Source of the DNA: Purshia tridentata
Taxonomy: Eukaryota > Streptophyta > Magnoliopsida > Rosales > Rosaceae
DNA: 64,000 nucleotides
Reading direction: 5' to 3'
NCBI GenBank assembly: GCA_003254885.1
Contig: QANT01000552.1
Span: forward strand, 1 to 64,000
Below, one piece after another: positions 1 through 9,219 of this stretch (positions are counted from its first letter, which is position 1; each line of letters starts with the position of its first letter). A program made the position numbers and the translations under genes. Under the pieces are notes generated by a model that was given only the letters and a program-made list of their open reading frames with translations, made no database searches and was not told where the DNA came from.

Positions 1-1
1 C

Positions 2-2149
2 AGCTATGCCAGCTCTATACTTGCCTGTAAAAAATCGTAAGTTGCCAAGGGAGTCATAAACGGATGCGCGCTGAGCTAATAGCTCCTCTGATGTCTTCGG
101 AAATGAAAGACTGTGAAGGATATTTTGTATCTCACTAGCTATAAATGTTTTTCTAAACCCAAGTACCACATCGCCAAAAATACATTCAACAGAAGCCCTT
201 ATTCCTTCCGAAACTAACAAGGGTTCGGTTGGAGGGGCATCTTGCACCAGTTCAGGTAAAGGATCTTTTTGCATAATCACAAGGGTATCATGTGCAGACG
301 GAGAGCTGGTTGTGGTGTCAAGAAGAAATTCTTTTCCACCGAGAGTGGGTTCGTGACTAAAAGGCCCGGATGTCTCTATGTCATGGGTCTGCTCAAGAAT
401 GATTCTGTCCGGAGAATTACCTAAGGACTTAGATGAAACACTATCATGCGAAGTGGTGGTGCCTGCATTGGCCTGATACCTGTCCTCCAGAGAGGGTTTT
501 GAATTTATGTTCTGACTAGTGCATGGAGAAAGTGGTTGCGAGTCCTTTTCATGAGATCTCTTACGTTTTTTAGTAAATGTATGAGAACCTTCATCGTGAC
601 AAGGGGTAAATTGTCGTGTCCTAGCCTCATAAAACTTGTCCTCCTCAAAGTACGCAAAGACTGCTTTCCTTTTCGACGCAACAGGATCATGTTTCTTGTT
701 GACAGTAGGGTTACAGTCTTCATTTAGAACCTCAAAAATGTTTCCCACTGATAATCTCAAGTATGGAGCATAAGATTTCATCCACCATCTACAATACCAC
801 CATGTGCACTGCCCAATACGAACGGAACAAGGCAAAAGTGCGGAGTGTGTGCTGATCAGCATCTCAAAATGACAGGTAGCCAATCTACCGTCATCCATGA
901 AAGATTCATCTTCTCTTGCATCAAAACTAATTGGGCGATAGTTTACCTCCCTGTGAGTTTTAAAAACAACCCTAGCAGCATTCATATTCATGAGTCTGCC
1001 CTTCATACCAGCATATCTGGCCAAGCGTGGATAACAATCAGGAAACTTGTTATCAGCAAAACGTGTATACAGGTTCAGGAAATATTCGCCCAACCATCCA
1101 ATTACGTAGTGAACTGGTAAACAAGCACCAGACTTACCAGGACCGCGGGGTTCAGTAGCAATTTTCCCAAGACCATGATAAATGTAACCCAACACTGTCG
1201 GTGCAAGAGAAATCTTGACCCCATGGGCCATTAAACAAGCCATATAGAAGGTCTCAGGCCTTATTTGTGACCTCTTGGAAGGTAAAACGAACCTGCAAAG
1301 CCAAAAGGCAAGAAAAGCAGCAAGGGCACCTTCCTTCAAAATGCTTAAAGGTAGTTCTTGACGACTTCTTTGTGAAGGCCCGCGGTAGAAATGGGACACC
1401 CATTGACATTGGTAAACAAAGTTCCCTTTGTGATAAATACACAGTTCAGAATGGATCCTCAAAAGCTCTGCAAGCGTTGTAGGATAATGTTCCTCGGTCG
1501 TAAGTTCGTGGTTCTGGGGAATGAATTCCTCATATGATTTTCCCAAAATAGGTAAACCTCCAATAATCTTCAAGTCATATAGAGATATGCTCATCTTGCC
1601 AGCTGCATGATGAAGGGTATTCGATAAAGGGCCCCACATGCAGAGGTCAAAAGAATAACGGGAGACTCCCACAGCACCGAATATGTCAACCTTGTGCAGC
1701 TTATCCCCAAATACATTCAAGACTTTTCCAGTCCACTCAGAAATACGTTTGTCATAGGTAGCTAGGCCTTTGCAGTTTAAACTATGGTCCCAATCCCTCT
1801 TGTCTTTCAGCATTCGGAAAAGGGCAGGATAAAAATCCTCCCCTACAACAATGTCACAATCACCATTAGGCTTGTTGTTTACTTTCGTCAAAGTGTGAGC
1901 TTCAAATAAAGGACCATATGCTTGGCAAAGCTTGATGACCCTGTCGTCATTTACATCATGAGGATTAAACGTTAGAAACCCAGAATTCAAACTATCTTTT
2001 GAGTACATAACTACATGGTCGCTAGAGGTTGTGGTAGTAAGTCTGATAGAGTTCAAGGATGAAGACCTCATGTACTCTGGACCGCTGGCAAGTATGATTC
2101 CATGTTGGTCAAAGGCTCCTTCCTTGGTTATTTGACCACGTGTATCCAT
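2..2149 (-). CDS. Plant mobile domain (PMD) protein, partial, antisense to the LTR element
   Basis: An open frame of 716 codons starts at ATG 2147-2149 and runs off the left window edge without a stop. The first ATG after an in-frame upstream TGA was taken as start. The region of residues about 110-480 matches the plant mobile domain (PF10536, often labelled aminotransferase-like): SLYDLKIIGGLPILG near residues 189-203, then YEEFIPQNHELTTEEH, GYIYHGLGKIA, and PGKSGACLPVHYVIGWL. A basic stretch KKRKR at 527-531 could be a nuclear localisation signal. The rest of the C-terminal part is serine/threonine-rich and polar. Known background: PMD proteins (MAIN/MAIL1 relatives) act in the nucleus in silencing and genome stability in Arabidopsis, and many copies are carried by transposons and LTR elements. 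No enzymatic activity is established. Here the gene lies inside and antisense to the LTR element, so it is most likely a captured passenger; its expression is unknown. Confidence 0.8.
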   Translation of the reverse strand, partial: MDTRGQITKEGAFDQHGIILASGPEYMRSSSLNSIRLTTTTSSDHVVMYSKDSLNSGFLTFNPHDVNDDRVIKLCQAYGPLFEAHTLTKVNNKPNGDCDIVVGEDFYPALFRMLKDKRDWDHSLNCKGLATYDKRISEWTGKVLNVFGDKLHKVDIFGAVGVSRYSFDLCMWGPLSNTLHHAAGKMSISLYDLKIIGGLPILGKSYEEFIPQNHELTTEEHYPTTLAELLRIHSELCIYHKGNFVYQCQWVSHFYRGPSQRSRQELPLSILKEGALAAFLAFWLCRFVLPSKRSQIRPETFYMACLMAHGVKISLAPTVLGYIYHGLGKIATEPRGPGKSGACLPVHYVIGWLGEYFLNLYTRFADNKFPDCYPRLARYAGMKGRLMNMNAARVVFKTHREVNYRPISFDAREDESFMDDGRLATCHFEMLISTHSALLPCSVRIGQCTWWYCRWWMKSYAPYLRLSVGNIFEVLNEDCNPTVNKKHDPVASKRKAVFAYFEEDKFYEARTRQFTPCHDEGSHTFTKKRKRSHEKDSQPLSPCTSQNINSKPSLEDRYQANAGTTTSHDSVSSKSLGNSPDRIILEQTHDIETSGPFSHEPTLGGKEFLLDTTTSSPSAHDTLVIMQKDPLPELVQDAPPTEPLLVSEGIRASVECIFGDVVLGFRKTFIASEIQNILHSLSFPKTSEELLAQRASVYDSLGNLRFFTGKYRAGIA

Positions 2150-2152
2150 TGC

Positions 2153-2302
2153 CTGGAACAACAATAAACATCAAAATTCAGCTTGACTGTGGCTTATCAA
2201 GCATCGCATGCGCAAAGCCCTTGCAGACACAATGCTTGAGGGGGCAACTGTTGAACGAAAAAAAATTTCAAAATATTTAAAAGAAGGATAAGGCTATCTC
2301 AC
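2153..2302 (-). other. Possible 5' UTR intron of the PMD gene
   Basis: On the minus strand a donor-like CAG|GTGAG lies at 2302 and an acceptor-like TTGTTGTTCCAG ends at 2153, three bases before the PMD ATG. The 150-nt span would be a short AT-rich plant intron. The donor falls inside the 3' LTR, which would place the antisense transcription start within the LTR. This is inferred from splice consensus only. Confidence 0.3.
2234..2248 (+). other. Polypurine tract region next to the 3' LTR
   Basis: A purine run GAGGGGG (2238-2244) followed by CAAC directly precedes TGTTGAA, the first bases of the LTR. This is the position where plus-strand DNA synthesis primes in LTR retrotransposons, and it fixes the element's orientation as +. 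Confidence 0.65.
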
Positions 2303-2657
2303 CTGTTTATCTCTTGTAGATATCAGAGGCCTAAAAAAAAAAAGGAAGTGAGATAAATAAAAGAACAAATAAACTTAAGGATATTAATCCTTTCAAATTC
2401 AAAAAAAAATAAAGATTATCATCATCAGCATTGCAAAATTTAAATGTTGTACTTATCGGTGAAGCCTTTAAGGTCACCTATAAAGAGAGGTGAAAAGCTA
2501 GAGAAAAAGAAAAAAGGAGGAAAAAAAAAGCATCGAAGTGCTGAAGAAATATAGAGTCCGGCAGAGGAGAACTTTGATAGGAAGGGCTACTGCAAGATCG
2601 TTGATACTCAATTACAAGGTAATGACCCATGACAAAATCAAAATGTCTCTCAAATTT

Positions 2658-2732
2658 GGGGAGTTCTGATCTGAACTCCCCCACAAAAGAAAATGCTTCC
2701 CAAAGGTGGGGGTTCTGATCTGAACCCCCCAC
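2658..2732. other. Two tandem GC-rich hairpins in the LTR
   Basis: Hairpin 1 (2658-2681) has the 9-bp stem GGGGAGTTC/GAACTCCCC around the loop TGATCT. Hairpin 2 (2706-2732) has the stem GTGGGGGTTC paired with GAACCCCCCAC (one bulge) around the same loop. The two copies lie 48 bp apart in otherwise A/T-rich LTR sequence. Confidence 0.7.
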
Positions 2733-3237
2733 AAATCAACTGTATTCTCGGCAACAAAAAAAGAGGGCCAAAAGTGAGAACCAAAATTCACTAGCAAACA
2801 AAAAAAGCATTTGGACCTAGAGAAATAAAGAGGATCAGCTCTCTTTCTTCCTCTGCCTTTGTCAGAGTATAAGAATTATTTCTTCTTCATGCTCGCTGAG
2901 ACCTGCAAGGGGAAAAAATGAAGTTGGCATTTCAGCGGGTACAAGAAAAAGCTGACTATAGCACAATGAAGTGGTAGCATGCACAAATATTAAGTCTTGC
3001 TTACTTTTCAACTTCACGTGTTGGAGAGTGCTCACAACTTGCAATAAAGAAAAGGGATGTCCAAGCCTAGTATCCTATTCTCTGCAAAAGAAAGAAAAAA
3101 GCATGATTGTCACTTCACCAATTGAAAAGAGAAGGAAAAGTTTCATCAAGTATGATGGGCGTAGAAGCAAAACAAAAGGAAGGATGGCATTTTAAAACAC
3201 AAAGTAAAAGATGATGATTAAATGCTTTGTCCTTGGC

Positions 3238-3249
3238 CATCACGTGATG
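3238..3249. promoter_or_regulatory. G-box palindrome in the LTR promoter
   Basis: The perfect palindrome CATCACGTGATG contains the CACGTG core bound by plant bHLH and bZIP factors. It lies about 33 bp upstream of the TATA box of the LTR, a position suited to an upstream activating element. Function is inferred. Confidence 0.4.
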
Positions 3250-3281
3250 CTATCACCTTTCAAGGTTTGTTGTTTAGATGA

Positions 3282-3289
3282 TATAAAAG
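3282..3289 (+). promoter_or_regulatory. TATA box of the LTR promoter
   Basis: TATAAAAG in a GC-poor context, with the likely transcription start about 30 bp downstream. It would mark the U3/R boundary of the LTR at roughly 3310-3320. Confidence 0.45.
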
Positions 3290-4474
3290 GGTGGTCTACA
3301 TACTCTTTTCCAAAGGACAAGATGAGGAATAGAGACAGACCAAAAGAGAAAAAAAAAAAAAAAGTCACAAACTTGCAAGTGGAGTAGTCACAAGTCGTGT
3401 AGCAGTGGGTTGCAGCAATCGTGTTTCTCTTTAAGACCTTCTGTCAGTTTGTAGTTATGGTGCAAAAAAGAAGAAGACCGAGGCTGTGCAGAGAAAGTAT
3501 CCCATGGGTTAAAATTGCTTCTCCTAATCTAAGTAAAACAAGGATTAATGGATAGTTATGGAGTTTGATTTGAAGTTTGCTGCTAATGTACTTTCAAATC
3601 AATCCATAAAAGATCAGAGTCCGAATGCAACAAAAAAAAAAAAAAGGGTGGACTGCTCCACATAGGCCCTGTACTCGCAGCCAACCCAAAAGCTTCTTAC
3701 TTTGGGGCTTAATTATCATTCAAATTAGGCCTCAAAGCTTGCTAAATCGTGATTGGGCCTCATCAAAAAAAAAAAAAAAGGAGTCAACGTCTCATTCAGT
3801 GAGCCCGGATCAAATTTAATTGGGCTTGGCTACAAGTTTAATATGCCCATTATAAAAATATATATGTGTCATTTAACAAATAAATGATACAAATATTTTA
3901 ATAGGCACATTTCCTCAAATCCAAATTCCAAACTCCAAAATTTAAATCCCAATTCCAAATTCATGGTACAAAACCATCTCTTTCAAATGGTACAAAACCA
4001 TCTCTCCCAAAATGGCACAAAGCCAACCAAATTTAAGTTTATGTGAACTACATTGGTTTGATTCCGTTTCGGATATGTAGGCAACCTATACTTCAAATTA
4101 GGTGCAACCACCATAAATAAAATCCATTCCAAATTGTCCCTATAAATTAATTTTTATGCACAAAATCTTTAAATTCATTTTCTGATTCAAATTCAAGGGC
4201 TTTAAACCTCGCCCAAATCACTCAAATTATTTAAATGGGTTACTCGCCTATTTAATTCGAATCCTTGGTTCAACCTAACCAAATTCACTAAACAAATTAT
4301 CCAAATAAATCTCAATTTTCCAATGGGTCATTTACTCATTGGGGATCCCATATCCAAACACTCACATGATTTCAGTTTTGTCATAATTGGAATCAAAGGG
4401 TCTTCTCTTGTACTCTGTACCAAGAGACTGTAATTAAGAGATGCACTCCATCTTGCATGGGTCGTACCCTGAAT

Positions 4475-4480
4475 AATAAA
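4475..4480 (+). promoter_or_regulatory. Polyadenylation signal in the LTR
   Basis: AATAAA about 80 bp before the LTR end. Its position fits the end of the R region. Confidence 0.4.
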
Positions 4481-4559
4481 ACTCTATTCCCTAAAATGGG
4501 TAGAGTGAGATTAAGTTGGGTAACAAACATAAACTATTTATCAATTTTTTTCTTCAACA

Positions 4560-7500
4560 CACCTAAAGTGGTTCCTTAGGGCTAGCACGAAATTGGATTG
4601 AGTACGCACCGAACTGATGTTTTCGTGCCTTCTAAACACGAAATGTGCTTCTTTAGGGGAAGAATGCTAATCCTAGCATGTGAAAGTGCTTCCCCATGTC
4701 TTTCTTGCCAACTGATAACGTTTTGGTGCAACTTTAACCAAATGGTACGGAGTGCAAGCCGGAATGACTTTTTCGTTCATCCTTAACACCTAAAGTGGTT
4801 CTTTAGGGCTAGCACGCTAATTGAGACATTAGACAGTGCTTCCTCATCTCTTTCTTGCCAATCAGGCACGTTTTGGTGCAATTTGGACCAAGTTAGACTG
4901 AGCATGCACCGAAATGACGTATTCGTACTTTCTTAGCTCGTAAAGTGGTTCTCCGGGGCTTGAACGGTTATGGAGACATGAGAAAGTGCTTTGCCACATC
5001 TTCCTAGCCAAGCGGGAACGTTTTGGTGCAAATGTAATCGAATTGGACTCCGAGTGCACCGAAATGACGTTTTCGTGCATTCTTGAGGCCTCAAGTGGTT
5101 CCTGAGGGTTAGCACGCTAATATCGAGACATGAGAAAGTGCTTCCTCACGTCTTTCTTGCCAACCAACAAAATTTTGGTGCAATTTTGACGAATTTGGAT
5201 TGAGTACGCACCGAAATGACGCTTTCGTGCATTCTTAACACCTCAAGTGGTTCTTTAGGGCTGGCACGCTAATCGAGACGTGAGAACATTCGTCCTCATG
5301 TCCTTCTTATCAACCGGGCACGTTTTGATGCAATTTAGATAAAAATAGACTGAGTATATCCACTGAAATGAGGTTTTAGTTCCTTCTTAACATGAAATGT
5401 GCTTTTTGAGGGTTAGAACGTTAATCCAAGCATGAGAACGTGCGTCTTGCCAACCGAGCACGTTTTGGCGCAACTTTAGCCATGTCGCACACAGTGTGCA
5501 CCGAAATGACGTTCCACGCATTCTGAACACCTAAAGTGGCTCATTTGGGCTAGAACGCTAATGCAAACAAGAGAAAGTGCATCCTCGTGTCTTTATTGCC
5601 AACAGGGGACGTTTTGGTGCAATTGAAACCAAATTAGGTTGAGTAGGCCCCGAAATGATGTCTTCGTGCGTTCTTAACAAAAGCAAGTGCTTCTTGAGGG
5701 CGAGAACGCTAATCCAAGAATGAGAAAGTGCTTCCCCACATCTTTCCTGCCAACTGGGCACGTTTTGGTGGAAATTGCACGAAATTGGATTGAGTACGCA
5801 CCGAACTGATGTTTTCGTGCCTTCTAAACACGAAATGTGCTTCTTTAGGGGTAGAATACTAATCCAAGCATGTGAAAGTGCTTCCCCATGTCTTTCTTGC
5901 CAACCGATAACGTTTTGGTGCAACTTTAACCAAATGGTACTGAGTGCGCACTGGACTAACGTTTTCGTTCACACTTAACACCTAAAGTGGTTCTTTAGGG
6001 CTAACACGCTAATCGAGACATTAGAGACTGCTTCCTCATCTCTTTCTTGCCAATCGGGCACGTTTTGGTGCAATTTGGACCAAGTTAGACTAAGGATGCA
6101 CCGAAATGACGTATCCGTGCATTCTAAGCACCTAAGGTGGTTCTTCAGGGCTTGAACGGTTATGGAGACATGAGAAAGTGCTTTCCCACGTCTTCCTGGC
6201 CACGCGGGAACGTTTTGGTGCAACTTTAATCGAATTGGACTCCGTGTGCACCGAAATGACGTTTTCGTGCATTCTTTAGGCCTCAAGTGGTTCCTGAGGG
6301 TTAACACGCTAATATCGAGACATGAGAAAGTGCTTCCTCACGTCTTTCTTGCCAACCATGAAAGTTTTGGTGCAATTTGGACGAATTTGGACTGAGTATG
6401 CACCGAAATGACGCTTTCGTGCATCCTTAACACCTAAAGTGGTTCTTTAGGGCTAGCACGCTAATCGAGACATGAGAACGTGCGTCCTCATGTCCTTCTT
6501 GCCAACCGGGCACGTTTTGATGCAATTTAGAAGAAAGTAGACTGAGTATGCACTGAAATGAGGTTTTAGTTCCTTCTTAACAGGAAATGTGCTTCTTGAG
6601 GGCTAGAACGTTAATCCAAGCATGAGAACGTGCGTCTTGTCAACCGAGCACGTTTTGGCACAACTTTAGTCAAGTTGTACACAGTGTGCACCGAAATGAC
6701 GTTCCACGCATTTGGAACACCTCAAGTGGCTCATTTAGGCTAGGATGCTAATCCAAACAAGAGAAAGTGGTTCCTCGTGTCATTATTGCCAACCGGGGAC
6801 GTTTTGGTGCAATTGAAACGAAATTAGGTTGAGTAGGCACCGAAAGGATGTCTTCGTGCGTTCTTAATTAAAGCATGTGCTTCTTGAGGGCGAGAACGCT
6901 AATCCAAGAATGAGAAAGTGCTTCCCCACAGCTTTCTTGCCAACCGGGCACGTTTTGGTGGAAATTGCACGAAATTGGATTGAGTACGCACCGAACTGAT
7001 GTTTTCGTGCCTTCTAAACACGAAATGTGCTTCTTTAGGGGTAGAATGCTAATCCAGGCATGATAAAGTGCTTCCCCATGTCTTTCTTGCCAACCGATTA
7101 CGTTTTGGTGCAACTTTAACCAAATGGTACGGAGTGCGCACCGGAATGACGTTTTCGTTCATCCTGAACACCTAAAGTGGTTCTTTAGGGCTAACACGCT
7201 AATTGAGACATTAGAGAGTGCTTCCTCATCTCTTTCTTGCCAATCGGGCACGTTTTGGTGCAATTTGTACCAAGTTAGACTGAGCATGCACCGAAATGAC
7301 GTATTCGTGCATTCTTAGCACCTAAGGTGGTTCTTCGGGGCTTGAACGGTTTTGGAGACATGAGAAAGTACTTTCCCACGTCTTCCTGGCCAAGGGGGGA
7401 ACGGTTTGGTGCAACATTAATTGATTGGGACTCCGTGTGCACCGAAATGACGTTTTTGTGCATTCTTTAGGCCTCAAGTGGTTCCTGAGGGTTAGCACGT

Positions 7501-8988
7501 TAATTTCGAGACATGAGAAAGTGCTTCCTCACGTCTTTCTTGCCAACCAAGAAAGTTTTGGTGCAATTTGGACGAATTTGGACTGAGTATGCACCGAATG
7601 TCGCTTTCGTGCATTATTAACACCTAGAGTGGTTCTTTAGGGCTGGCACGCTAATCGAGACATTAGAACGTGCGTCCTCATGTCCTTCTTGCCAACCGAG
7701 CACGTTTTCATGTTATTTACACGAAAGTAGACTGAGTATGCACTGAAATGAGGTTTTAGTTCCTTCTTAACACGAAATGTACTTCTTGAGGGCTAGAACG
7801 TTAATCCAAACATGAGAACGTGCGTCTTGCCAACCGAGCACGTTTTGGTGCAACTTTAGCCAAGATGTACACAGTGTGCACCGAAATGACGTTCCACGCA
7901 TTCTAAACACCTAAAGTGGCTCTTTGGGGTAGAATGCTAATCCAAACAAGAGAAAGTGCTTGCTCGTGTCTTTATTGCCAACTGGGGACGTTTTGGTGCA
8001 ATTGAAACGAAATTAGGTTGAGTTGGCACCGAAATGTTGTCTTTGTGCGCTCTTAACAAAAGCATGTACTTCTTGAGGGCGAGAACGCTAATCCAAGAAT
8101 GAGAAAGTGCTTCCCCACATCTTTCTTGCCAACCGGGCACGTTTTGGTGGAAATTGCACGAAATTGGATTGAGTACGTACCTAATTGATGTTTTCGTGCC
8201 TTCTAAACACGAAATGTTCTTCTTTATGGGTAGAATGCTAATCCAGGCATGAGAAAGTGCTTCCCCATGTCTTTCTTACCAACCGATAACGTTTTGGTGT
8301 ACCTTTAACCAAATTGTACGGAGTGCGCACCGAATAACGTTTTCGTTCATTCCTAACACCCAAAGTGGTTCTATAGGGCTAGCACGCTAATCGAGACATT
8401 AGAGAGTACTTGCTCACCTCATTCTTGCCAATCGGGCACGTTTTGGTGCAGTTTGGACCAAGTTAGACTGAGTGTGCACCAAAATGACGTATTCGTGCAC
8501 TCTTAGCACCTAAAGTTGTTCTTTGGGGCTTGGACGCTCATCTAGACATGATACAGTGCTTCCCCATGTCTTTCTTTCCAACGGGGAACGTTTTGGTGCA
8601 ACTTTAATCGAATTGGACTCAGTGTGCGCCGAAACGACGTTTTTGTGCATTCTTAAGACCGCATGTGGTTCCTTAGGGTCAGCACGCAAATATCGAGACA
8701 TGAGAAAGTGCTTCCTTATGTCTTCCTCGCCCACCAAGGAAGTTTTGGTGCAATTTCGACGAATTTGGACTTAGTCCGCTCCGAAATGATGTTTTCGTGC
8801 ATTCTTAACACCTAAACTATTTCTTTAGGGCTGGCACGCTAATCGAGACATGGAAACGTGCGTCCTCATGTCCTTCTTGCCAACCGGGCACGTTTTGATG
8901 CAAGTTAGACAAAAGTAGACGGAGTGTGCACTGAAATGAGGTTTTAGTTCCTTCTTCACACGAAATGCGCTTCTTGAGGGCTAGAACG
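4560..8988 (+). repeat. Satellite array block 1, ~1.19-kb HOR of ~150-bp monomers
   Basis: Tandem monomers of about 150 bp, each built as CACCTAAAGTGGTTC..., GCTAATC..., AAGTGCTTCC..., TTGCCAACC, CGTTTTGGTGCAA and CACCGAAATGACG. The eight subunits A-H repeat with a period of about 1.19 kb. Subunit H (marker TTTTAGTTCCTTCTTAACA) recurs near 5360, 6555, 7750 and 8940. The first monomer after the LTR is a fusion: its first ~30 bp belong to a D/G-like subunit and its end to subunit B. Many minus-strand frames stay open because the monomer length is close to 3 x 50; they are not considered genes. Confidence 0.95.
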
Positions 8989-8990
8989 TT
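8974..8990. repeat. Left target-site duplication of LINE-1
   Basis: A 17-bp segment from subunit H, TTGAGGGCTAGAACGTT, recurs at 14972-14988 with one mismatch and is followed there by the expected AATCC. This places the first-strand nick at TT/AA, the usual L1 endonuclease preference. The last two T could equally be read as the start of the poly(T). Confidence 0.65.
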
Positions 8991-9046
8991 TTTTTTTTTT
9001 GGTAAATAAAAGAATCAATAAAAGAAAATGAATCTACAGAATAAAA

Positions 9047-9058
9047 GGGGCATGCCCC
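9047..9058 (-). other. Conserved 3' hairpin of LINE-1
   Basis: GGGGCATGCCCC is a perfect palindrome in the 3' UTR, about 50 bp from the poly(A). The same element, preceded by GTTTCC and T, is found at the same place in LINE-2 and LINE-3. It may be the RNA structure the reverse transcriptase recognises; that role is inferred. Confidence 0.5.
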
Positions 9059-9219
9059 AGGAAACCGAACAACACCACAAACAGCAAGGTAGCCAACTAG
9101 ACTAGCCAACCCGCAAAAGAAAGGCAAAAACAATGGAGAGCGAAAGCCCTCACAAAAACAAACTACCCCATCCGCACCAAACAGCCCACGGACGGGGAAC
9201 CACACTTAGACCACTACTC

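Larger units (their letters stand above)
1..4559 (+). mobile_element. LTR retrotransposon, 3' part, with antisense PMD gene
   Basis: This is the 3' portion of an LTR retrotransposon inserted in the satellite array. Seen directly: a purine-rich tract at 2238-2244 followed by TGTTGAA at 2249, and TTCAACA ending at 4559 where satellite sequence resumes. These ends are perfect inverted repeats, as expected of an LTR. The gag-pol region and the 5' LTR lie left of the window, so the family is not proven. Known background: extra antisense reading frames between pol and the 3' LTR occur in plant Ty3/gypsy elements, notably the Tat/Ogre group, and some encode plant mobile domains. The long LTR and the antisense frame fit that group by inference. 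Within the window the element looks structurally whole; its age cannot be judged without the 5' LTR. Confidence 0.75.
2249..4559 (+). repeat. 3' LTR, about 2.31 kb
   Basis: The LTR begins TGTTGAA and ends TTCAACA, a perfect 7-bp terminal inverted repeat of TG...CA type. It holds a TATA-type promoter at 3282-3289, a G-box palindrome just upstream, a poly(A) signal AATAAA at 4475-4480, two hairpins near 2658-2732 and several A-runs. A stretch at about 4044-4086 (ACTACATTGGTTTGATTCCG and on to TGTAGGCAACC) resembles a motif I associate with plant Ty3/gypsy LTRs. The satellite resumes directly at 4560 with CACCTAAAGTGG. The short reading frames in this span have no recognisable domains and are taken as chance. 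Confidence 0.7.

Noticed and set aside
2-2149. Aminotransferase enzyme
   Set aside because: The aminotransferase-like label is historic; the motifs are those of the plant mobile domain, with no pyridoxal-phosphate lysine context seen.
2471-4500. Independent host gene between the PMD frame and the satellite
   Set aside because: The whole span lies between matched LTR ends; short frames lack domains and the TATA and poly(A) signals fit the LTR.
4560-8988. Many 60-120-codon minus-strand frames as genes
   Set aside because: They are repeats of the satellite monomer read in phase; many begin at TTG or other non-ATG codons, and none has a known domain.
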